The translations under genes and the position numbers were made by a program. Below, piece after piece: positions 55,843 to 64,000 of a DNA stretch of 64,000 bases (position 1 is its first letter; each line of letters opens with the position of its first letter). The notes under the pieces are model-generated. The model saw only the letters and a program-made list of their open reading frames with translations. It did no database searches and was not told the origin of the DNA. The stretch spans positions 6,820,001-6,884,000 of the forward strand of contig JAOVFP010000002.1 of NCBI GenBank assembly GCA_025738555.1, read 5' to 3'. Origin of the DNA: Cyathus striatus. Lineage: Eukaryota > Basidiomycota > Agaricomycetes > Agaricales > Nidulariaceae.

Positions 55843-56175
55843 TTATGCAATCACCTGTCGTCTGCAGTTGGAAGAAGAAGCATCATTGGCAACACATCGA
55901 TGGAGAGAATCTCGTCCCGAGTTGGTTTCTAATGGTGATGGGAAAATCATACCAAAAGGGAACTTCATGGCCTGGAAAGAAACAATTTCGGGCGCCAGTT
56001 ATACTCAAGAAATGTCCAATCTTTCGGCTGTTGTCTATTATCGCCTCATTCAGTTTGTGCGGACTGGCATCATAACGCCCAAGTACATTGGCCGAACACG
56101 AAAGCGAGGAAATGGCCATGATGAGCGACAATGTCGACAACGAGGTAGGAGTCAGGTAGAATTCCCATGGGAGAC

Positions 56176-56755
56176 TGTTATAGGTATCCTATAGTATAGA
56201 GATATTCTACCTTACATGTCTACTAGTTTCGCTCTGTAGTATACAAATACTACTACTTCACCAATCAGAACCTTCTCACTACTTCTATAATCCTATACTA
56301 GCCTGTAGAATAGCGTAGAACTACCTAGAGTACATTAGAACACTCTGGAACACTAGGATAACGCGTATAAGTAGGACTACATAGGATACTCAAAATATTA
56401 TCTTTTTACTTTCACACCCTTTACCTCAGTTCGAAGATTCGATACTTAGAATATAGTATTAAAGGTACTGCAGTAGCTCCCTAAAATACTATTAACGTAC
56501 CGAGTTTGCTCTACGTTAAACCACTCGTTTACCTTGAGACCGTCACTGACTCGCTCTGGCACTCTCGGAGATAAGAACACCACTTATCTCCATCGGTAAG
56601 CGCGTACTAAGTCTTCAATCAAGTCTTGAGATCGACTCGTTTCCGACCACATCGACAACTCAACACCCCGTAACACAGGTATATTCCATACTCTATTTCA
56701 TTACTGACTACGTATATTCATAGGAATACACCAATACTATAGCTGAGCTATAACA
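56176..56755. mobile_element. solo LTR (580 bp)
   Basis: Begins TGTTATAG and ends CTATAACA, with a perfect 5-bp target duplication GAGAC (56171-56175, 56756-56760). The paralogous sequence at 62995-63005 lacks it. TG..CA ends, 8-bp inverted termini and the 5-bp duplication identify an LTR left after recombination. No internal retrotransposon sequence is present in the window. Confidence 0.9.
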
Positions 56756-57245
56756 GAGACAAGTTAAACACCCGACGCTACGGCATTAATGTTGCTCCCA
56801 AATAAGGAACACCCTGCAATGTTACATGTTAGTAGTAGTTACGTGCAACCCACAACGTACTGTCAGTCAAACGCAAGACTACTCACTATTACCTCTATTT
56901 CTAAAAGGCTTTCTCAGGGCTTCTCGTGCTTTGTGGCTCCTCTTCATCAACTCGTGAAGTCATTTTGTTGTAAGTATGCTATACTTTCAGCCATAAGCCT
57001 TGCTCTCATCAATGGGAAAAGACCTGAAAAGACGTGTGCTCACTTCTTCTATAATTATCTCACAGATGATGCTCCCCAAAATTAGCTTGTTTTGAATACT
57101 ATCTATCGTCTATAAAGCCCTCCTTGAAGCCTTCTGATTCCCTTATATTTAGCGCCCAACTTCCCACACATCAGACGGGTCAGTCTCCGTTAATTTCGAC
57201 AGTAATCATCACATCAGGCTTAACCACTCCCTAGGATCAACTATC
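56756..57245 (+). repeat. duplicated 5' region of the hydrolase gene, copy 1
   Basis: Similar to 63000-63462 with many substitutions: AAGTATGCTATACTTT, CTCTCATCAATGGGAAAAGA, GTGCTCACTTCTTCT, AAGCCCTCCTTGAAGCC and TAGCGCCCAACTTCCCACA. No gene of its own. Confidence 0.75.
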
Positions 57246-57674
57246 ATGCTCCCTCTACCTTCCACCAACCAACCATACTGTGACGTGTCAGCTTTAGAAG
57301 CAGGCCTAATCGACCTCCCAGATGAAATGTTCATAACAGGCGCAACAAAAGGAAAAGTAACAACAGCACCCTCCCTATCTTTCCTCCTACGCCACTCAGG
57401 AAACAATCAAAATTTTCTATTCGACCTAGGCATTCGCAGAGACTGGGAGAACTATCCTCCTCCAGTAATAGAATGGCACAATGTAGTCGACCGTGTAAAT
57501 GTACAACAGGATGTTGTCGAATCTCTTCAGAAAGGCCTTACGAATGACAAACTGATCTACTCAGAACGTGTACGATCCACAATCAGCTGGAGGATGTCCT
57601 GTAGTGCAGCTATAAGCAGAGCGGGGGTCGTCCACGATGTGGTGCATGAGATCAAAGCATGGCGGAACGCCTAG
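57246..57674 (+). pseudogene. metallo-beta-lactamase-fold hydrolase, truncated chimera
   Basis: The first 97 codons (MLPLPSTNQPYCDVSALEAG to QQDVVESLQKG) match the hydrolase at 63463. At about 57536 the sequence switches to the duplicated spacer, so the frame ends after about 45 unrelated codons at 57674. It lacks the HxHxDH metal site and all that follows, so no activity is expected. The switch point is the junction of the tandem duplication. Confidence 0.85.
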
Positions 57675-58110
57675 AAGCAAAATGCGAATGAGCAAGAACG
57701 AACAAGACACTAAAGAAAGAGAAAACGCGAATACTGGAGGACGTGAACCAGCTTACCAGAATCAACAACCCTATATCCTCAACACCCATTCCCTCCATCT
57801 CCATCAGCAGCGCACAGCCGCAAGCGCGCCATACTTGGTAGAGAGTCCATTTTAGGGCGAATACGGATGAATTACCGAGACTGGCCTGACTGGCTCTTCC
57901 GAAGTCCCTCATGTATTCCGATATCCCGAAGGGTTTCGTCCTTACACCGGTGTCATTCTTGCCAATGTATAGTTTCAGCGTACTAGTCGTACATTAATGT
58001 ATGGTGTTTGATGCCGCATATCGCCTAGAAGGGGAGGTGGTTTACAGGTAGAATGAGGGAGAGCATGCGATTGCGATGAAATTGCGATGAAGAGGAGCAG
58101 ACAGAAAGTC
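57536..58110 (+). repeat. tandem segmental duplication: spacer, copy 2
   Basis: Counterpart of 53815-54370. It begins inside the truncated hydrolase frame and leads into the second BTB gene. Confidence 0.8.
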
Positions 58111-58294
58111 GAGAAAGGTATGTTTCTATTTGTACTTATCGTCTATGTAATTCCTTCTTGTTTCAATCGTCGATCATATTGTGTTGATTTTGTGGCACGT
58201 TGACTCAACGTTGGCTTTGCTTTGTTCTTCGCGAGGACCTCAACCTCAAGACCTTCAGACTCTCAGTTTAGATAACCTAGAAAACAACAACTCA

Positions 58295-59908
58295 ATGTCT
58301 TCAGCGCTCGAGAAAACTAGCAAAAAAGAAATTTTACAGGCAAACGAGCCATTCAATGATGTCTAAAGCTCTGACATCATATTCCGGACATCCGACGGCA
58401 TCGACTTCTACATCCACCGTGTCGTGCTCTTCCTCGCATCACCCTTTTTCCGGGACATGTTTTCCCTTCCACAACCACCTTCAAGCGACACTACCAAGCC
58501 AATTATTGTCATAACAGAATCAAGCAAAGTTCTGGATCCACTACTTCGCTATTGTTATCCAGTAGACTACCTAGATTTTCCAGATAACAACTCAGATACC
58601 CTGGCTCTCATAGGCGACGCCCTCGAGGCTGCATTGAAATACCAACTCACACTTGCAACTAAGATTCTAAAGGGGCATCTTCGAACGTTCAGTAAAGATC
58701 ACCCGTTACACGCATATGCAATCGCCTGTCGTCTGCAGTTGGAAGAAGAAGCATCACTGGCAGCACATCGATGGAGAGAATCTCGTCCCGATTTGGTTTC
58801 TAATGGTGATGGGAAAATTTTATCGAAAGGGAACTTCATGGCCTGGAAAGAAACAATTTCAGGCGCCAGTTATATTCAAGAAATGTCCAATCTTTCGGCT
58901 GGTGTCTATTACCGCCTCATTCAGTTTGTGCGGACTGGCGTCCAAACTTCCTTCTGTGTACCTCCGAAGACAGAAGGGTCTAATTCACAGGATCATCCTC
59001 TCCCTACCGATACAATTACTGTATCTGAAGAATTTGACTTTCCGGACTCTGACGTTACTGTCCTATCTTCCGATAACGTAGAATTCCGGGTACATCAATT
59101 AATTCTTCGACTAGCGTCTCCAACGATGATAGAAAACATGTCAAAAAATGAGGAAGGAAAACATCGACTGTTACTTCCGGAAGATAGTCGCACGCTCTCC
59201 ACAATTTTTGCAATCTATTATCCGGGAACTGATGTTGACGACTTGGATGCAACTCTCGCATTATCCCTTCTTTCAGCTGTGAAAAATTACAAAATGTCAA
59301 AAGCAATAAAAACAGTGAAAATGTTAATGACTGAGAAGATGCATACTGATCCGCTCAGAATATACCTTGCATTCACTCGGAATGAATATTTAGAAGACGC
59401 AGCCACAGTGGCACGAAATGCTCTGTTTCAAAAACCGCCGCAGGAGCTGTATATTCCCGAAATTGAAGATATCTCAGCGGAGCTGTATTACCAGCTACTC
59501 GAATACCGTCACCAGTGTCTTTCTTCCATAGTCACTATCTGCGCAAAGCACGAAAGCGGCGCCTCTTTGGATACCATCAATACCGACTGGTGGGAAATTG
59601 TCTCACCATCGAAAAAACTGGTTCCTATACCGAAATCACTATTAATTGCTAGTCCCATTGCTGAGAGACAACTTAAGAGCTTACAAGAGGAATGTCGAAA
59701 ACATTACATCAATCACTATAAGGGAGCAAGCCGCTACAACTCTACCCCATCACAGGAGTTGATCCTTCGTGAAGGGAAGTTTAATTTAAGAGAACTCTAT
59801 GATGAAAGCAGGAAGCTAGAAGAAGATCTTAACTCGACATTATCGATAGTAGGTATCAATGCATGCGGCGCCTATTCATGTAATCTAACGTCACTGCCAT
59901 TTAAATAG
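58295..59908 (+). pseudogene. double-BTB protein, copy 2, full length but with one nonsense codon
   Basis: From the ATG at 58295 a 537-codon frame is open except for TAA at 58364-58366 (codon 24), where copy 1 has GAA. The first BTB domain spans about residues 23-125 (DGIDFYIHRVVLFLASPFF, LLRYCYPVDY). The second spans about 240-340 (SDVTVLSSDNVEFRVHQLIL, IYYPGTD). A helical C-terminus contains LSAELYYQLLEYRHQ-like and RKLEEDLNSTLS segments. BTB domains mediate dimerisation and cullin-3 or chromatin partner binding. A start at 58424 would lose the first domain's beginning. Either this is a young pseudogene or an upstream exon bypasses the stop. Confidence 0.75.
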
Positions 59909-62894
59909 CTCAAAATTCAACCCGCCAATGATAGCGTTTATAAAGCTAAACCAGTGGATTTTTCGAAGGAATAGGCGTGAAATGAAACACTATCAGATAA
60001 ATATACCAATATATATCCTGTTGTAGAGTAGTTAACATGGCCTCCAGGCTAGCCTGAAGTGAAAAGACAGCGATAATAAAACCATCTATCCAGACAACAC
60101 TTCGCAAAGTAAATCAATCATCGCTCGATCTTCATACCGAGCCTCCGTAGTATAAGTGCAGACTCGTGGACTGCACGCACACTTCTTTGAACAATCTCCA
60201 GTCGAACCAACACTACCCCAACCCACACACTCCAAGTGCATAGCAACACGCCTTTGAACAGGTAGTGTGGATCTTTAGCGTTTAGCCACCAAATGTATCG
60301 TGCCACTTTAATACCCAGGTAAAGACCTGAACCAGATACCTCTGGCGCAGGATTATGAAACCCAAAGATGAAAAACGATATGTAGCGGGAGAGTAAGAAA
60401 GCGAAGAAACAAACATAATTTCAAGAGATCACAAGGATGTGACAACGGAAGGTAGAGGCCAAGGAGAACCACGAGAGACACGAGCGCTCAGAGTGTCCGG
60501 GGTTCATTGCTCCCATATGGCAAATACCCTGACGGTGTAGTGTCTCGAGCTAAAGCACCCAAACGCAAGGCATACCGCATGCTGCAAGAGGTCCAAAAAT
60601 GAATGAAAGCACAAAGCGTGGTATGAACGTAATACCAAGCACGCGCACGTGTGACGTGTGGAAGGGAATACGAAGACAAGAACGTGGAAGAACGATAACA
60701 AGATACCAGGGAAGAAAAGAACGGAGAACACGAATCGAAGTGAAGCGAACATAACGCGCATTCGTCAACGACTCCAAACGCCTTTCCCATTTCATGTCGA
60801 TCCCTTCGTTTTCCGTGTACGAAATTAAAGGTGTCCCGTTGTATGAATAATGACACACTGACCGGCTCACCACCCAGACAGACAAGAGAGAAACATGTCC
60901 CTAGTGACACATAATAGCATTAGGCCAAAGCGCCTATTGAAACTCCACTTCAACAACGATAATAGCACATCCGAATAAAACCAAAGCGTATCGAAACACA
61001 TCTATTGTCATATTAAAACACAACCCCTCCAATCCTCTGACTCCCTCCTTGACTCCAAGCCCACATCTCAATCTACATCTCCTGAGGCTCTCTCGTTGCT
61101 TTTGTTACTCCCACACAGACTGCTGGACCCGCCGAAGCTGAATTTAGAGTCATACGAGGCGCGGAACCATGCGTCCCACCCCTCCTCAGCTAGCCGCGCG
61201 CGCACAAGGGGGTACGTGAGTATTGGGTTGTGTGGTGTGGTGTTATAGTTCGAGGGTGTAGTGGATAGAGCGGGTTGGGTTTAAGAGGGGGGTGGGAGGG
61301 GGGAGTCAGTATGACGCGTTGAAGGAGTACAGAGATAAGGAATGGGAGAATGAAAAATAAAAGGAAGGAAAGAGATATGGAATGAATGTAAAGAGGTGAA
61401 AAAAAGGAAGTACTTTTGCACTGGCAAAGTGTATGGTGGCAAGAAATTGCACGCGTTGGGGACAACCATTCGATGTGTGCGCCTCGAGCCAGCTAGGCCC
61501 CCAAACCGTCACAGGCAGGCACCAGCTTAAAACCCCACCCCACCATGCCTCGTGAACATCTCCAAAAGCAAGATTAACAAGCCAGAGAATTGAGCACGGT
61601 CCACCAGCTCTCCCTACGCTATCCAGTGCACACCATACCACACCACGCTAACCACACGGCATCTGACACGACAACCACATCTGCAGCTCCAATACCAAAC
61701 TCTAACGCTTCAACATCCCGCCGAAGCGCCAGCAGTGAGCCGGTATGATACAGCTGACAAGCCGCAACGCATCAATTGTGAGTCGTTCGTACATGGAACA
61801 CGACAGTACAGAAGAAAGGAGAGGGACACCAAGAGTGCTAGGGAGCGGGATCCACGACACGTAAGAAAGTTGAACAAAGACAAGAGCGTATCAAAGGCAC
61901 CGAAGGAAATCGAAGGCAGGAAAGAGACCCACCCGAATCAACGACACCGAAAGCATCCTCAGCTCCATCAGCATCACAGCACCACAAATACCCGTAACAC
62001 ATCTACTTTCCACAAGACAACGCACGAAGACAACTCCGCCGCCCTGGGGAAGAGAGGAGAGCTGCATGGTCAGTGTTGCTAAGTTGTCGATAGCGATGAA
62101 GGTGAGGAGGTGCGTGATCACTATCGACAGTGTAAGTTTTCACAATCCCCCACTATTGAGTGGAGACTGACTCGTGAAAAACACCTCTCCTTCCCCATTT
62201 TGCAGCTTAACCAGCCTCCTTGCATCCCTCGTATGCCTCCTCCTCCACTCAGGGTAGGTTGGATACCGCGCGGAAGGCTCGTACCCGCACTCTTCTCGGA
62301 ACGCGTTGAGTTGCTTCAGGATGCCGTAGTTTGAGTGTGCTTGGAATCTTTTCTTTTGAAGCGCGTGCAGGGAGAGGAGGGTTGTGCGGACCGTTATGAG
62401 CACACTGAGGCATCGTAAGTAACATGTCTGGAATATAACAAGAAAGAGAAGGCTCACGGTATACAAGGACCACAGTAGCGCAACTAGATACACCCATAAC
62501 GCAATACACGAACACCCCCCCCGCCTTCATCTTCAATCAACTTCTTGATAAGCTCGTTTACCTTTGATAACTTGGATAAATCAATAGACCTTCGCATTCA
62601 GTGTGGTTGATAGGTATTGTGAGGTGTCTTGGCCCGGTAGATTGGAAGTCAGGGCATATGAAGAGGTGTGTTATGTGTAGCTTGGGCGGGGGGGCTGCGG
62701 AAAGGATAAGGGCAAGGTTAGTATTGAGTTATAGAATGTGAAGAAGGATGAGGAGAAGGGGGAAGAGAAGAGAATGGCGGAGAGACACATACTCTCTCAT
62801 CAGTAAAGTGACTCCAGCTCGACTGTGCACATTCAATGCGCAATTCCAGGATGAACAGGCAGAGTGGACTTCTGCCCCCATACGTATCGTGCCA
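59909..62894. other. no confident gene; dispersed repeats
   Basis: Many short overlapping ORFs, none with family signatures. The block 61080-61345 is repeat R. 61790-62050 is distantly related to 45960-46130. Copy 1 of the tandem duplication lacks the counterpart of most of this region. Confidence 0.4.
61080..61345 (+). repeat. dispersed repeat R, copy c
   Basis: GACTGCTGGACCCGCCGAAG, ATTTAGAGTCATACGAGG, GAGTATTGGGTTGTG and ACGCGTTGAAGGAGTA are in the same order as in copies a (44734) and b (51585), without the neighbouring membrane gene. Confidence 0.65.
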
Positions 62895-63462
62895 TCGTTA
62901 CGCCCAGGTGCATTAGGGAGAGCACGAAAGCGAGGAAATGGCCGTGAAGAGCGACAACATCAACAACGGGAGGAGGTCGAATAGAATTCCCACGGGACAC
63001 AAGTTAAATACACAGCGCGACGCGCTAACGGAGTGTCACAAGAGTGTCACATACCAAGACTCCGAAAGTACATCCCACGACGTAGTGTCAGTCATACGCA
63101 AAGTTGCTCACTAGCTTTCCTTGCAAATAGCTCCCTCTCCTCATGATTAGTGGCTCCTCTTCATCAACTCGAGCGGTCATTTCGTTCTAAGTATGCTATA
63201 CTTTAAGCCGCAATGCTCTCATCAATGGGAAAAGACCTAAAAAGACATGTGCTCACTTCTTCTAAGAATAACTCCCAAACGATACTCTCCAAAATTAGCT
63301 CGTTCACGGAATATCATCATATAAAGCCCTCCTTGAAGCCGTCTGGTTCCCTTGTATTTAGCGCCCAACTTCCCACAGATCAGTTGCTTCCACAGGTCAG
63401 TCTCCGTAAATTTCGACAATAATTAATACTTCAAGCTTGACAACTCCTTAGAGTCAACTATC
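62895..63462 (+). repeat. duplicated 5' region of the hydrolase gene, copy 2
   Basis: Similar to 56075-56170 plus 56756-57245, without the solo LTR. Contains CACGAAAGCGAGGAAATGGC and the upstream region of the hydrolase gene, with a TATA-like ATATAAAG at about 63319. Confidence 0.7.
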
Positions 63463-64000
63463 ATGCTCCCTACACCTTCTACCAATCAACCATACTGCGA
63501 TGTCTCAGCTTTAGAAGCCGGCCTAATCGACCTCCCAGATGAAATGTTCATAACAGGCGCAACAAAGGGAAAAGTAACAACAGCACCCTCACTCTCTTTC
63601 CTCCTACGCCATTCTCAAAATCAACAAAAATTCCTATTCGATCTAGGCATTCGCAAAGACTGGGAGAACTATCCTCCTCCAGTAATAGAATGGATTAATC
63701 AAGTCTACCGTGTAAATGTCCAACAGGATGTTGTCGAATCTCTTCAGAAAGGCGGCATCTCGCCACACGACATCACAAATGTTTGCATATCTCACTGTCA
63801 TTGGGATCACGTCGGCGATACCACTCCTTTTACTCAAAGCGAATTCATAGTTGGAGGAGACAGTAAAACACTTTTCAGCCCCGGCTATCCTCTAGATTCC
63901 GAGAGCCGCTTCGCATCAGATTTACTTCCATCGGATCGTACACACTTTCTATCATCCGAAGAATGGCTTCCGATCGGTCCATTTCCTCGCACATTGGATT
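63463..64000 (+). CDS. metallo-beta-lactamase-fold hydrolase (5' part, runs off the window)
   Basis: The frame is open from the ATG at 63463 (MLPTPSTNQPYCDVSALEAG) to the end of the window, about 179 codons. Family features: ALEAGLIDLPDEMFITGA, PSLSFLLRHS, FLFDLGIRKDWENYPPP, then the metal-binding motif ISHCHWDHVGDT (HxHxDH) and EFIVGGD; later FPRTLD. Order and spacing fit fungal MBL-fold proteins related to lactonases, which hydrolyse lactones or similar esters using two zinc ions. The substrate is unknown. The start is supported by the matching N-terminus of the truncated copy at 57246. Confidence 0.85.
   Translation, partial: MLPTPSTNQPYCDVSALEAGLIDLPDEMFITGATKGKVTTAPSLSFLLRHSQNQQKFLFDLGIRKDWENYPPPVIEWINQVYRVNVQQDVVESLQKGGISPHDITNVCISHCHWDHVGDTTPFTQSEFIVGGDSKTLFSPGYPLDSESRFASDLLPSDRTHFLSSEEWLPIGPFPRTLD

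Larger units (their letters stand above)
54548..56068 (+). pseudogene. BTB-domain protein, copy 1, interrupted and truncated
   Basis: The first part (54548-54969) reads MSSAPEETFQKEILQANEPF, then the first BTB domain with DGIDFYIHRVVLFLASPFF. The frame is cut after KDHPLHAY by an 873-bp CACTA-type insertion (54970-55842) and resumes at 55843 with CRLQLEEEASLATHRW up to YYRLIQFVRTG. At about 56068 similarity to copy 2 (58295-59908) stops. The second BTB domain and C-terminus are missing, deleted with about 3 kb of flank. Unlike copy 2 it still has a sense codon (GAA) at codon 24. Confidence 0.85.

Noticed and set aside
1..64000. CRISPR array, rRNA operon, complete tRNA or bacterial-type operon
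   Set aside because: No regularly spaced repeats, rRNA-like sequence or complete tRNA fold was found. The spliced genes show a eukaryotic genome.

Overview
The window looks like a transposon-rich chromosome segment from a basidiomycete fungus, most likely an Agaricomycete mushroom. Introns are short (about 50-70 bp) with GT..AG borders. The recognisable genes are lineage-typical: a Plavaka (CMC/CACTA-like) transposon, hAT transposons, a DUF6533/6534-type membrane protein, a membrane-protein family common in agarics, BTB proteins, an F-box-like protein and a metallo-beta-lactamase-fold hydrolase. Family names come from recognition of the translated sequence, not from a search.

Layout. 1-1595: possible tail of a host gene, then gene-poor DNA. 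1596-18753: two nearly identical hAT elements in opposite orientation (1596-5842 minus, 8055-18753 plus) around a 2.2 kb host segment. Each has its own 8-bp target duplication. The second carries a complete-looking 6.45 kb Plavaka element (11760-18210) inside its transposase gene. 18762-23700: decayed host DNA with a degenerate seven-TM gene, an orphan promoter and a foldback MITE. 24203-27250: a small coiled-coil gene with a TG..CA insertion in an intron, and an unknown 155-aa ORF. 27541-35430: an AAAGTTGC array and head-to-tail units of an unclassified repeat, with two 175-bp solo-LTR-like insertions and an 838-bp hAT-type element among them. 35662-39431: a dense nest of insertions, including two unrelated families that both leave 7-bp target duplications.

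40910-51790: a segmental duplication of a divergent gene pair. In each copy a four-exon small coiled-coil gene runs leftward and a multi-TM membrane protein runs rightward. The left pair is intact. In the right pair the small gene is intact, while the membrane gene has lost its middle and is split by a 2.3 kb TA-flanked element.

52045-64000: a broken F-box-like gene, then a tandem duplication of [spacer, double-BTB gene, metallo-beta-lactamase gene]. In copy 1 the BTB gene is cut by a CACTA-type insertion that itself carries a TA-flanked MITE, and the hydrolase is a truncated chimera. In copy 2 the BTB gene has one nonsense codon and the hydrolase is open to the window end.

The best-supported intact genes are the Plavaka transposase with its antisense partner gene, the three small coiled-coil paralogues, the membrane protein at 42823-44447 and the hydrolase at 63463. 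Most of the rest is mobile DNA or gene debris. No rRNA gene, complete tRNA gene or CRISPR array was seen.
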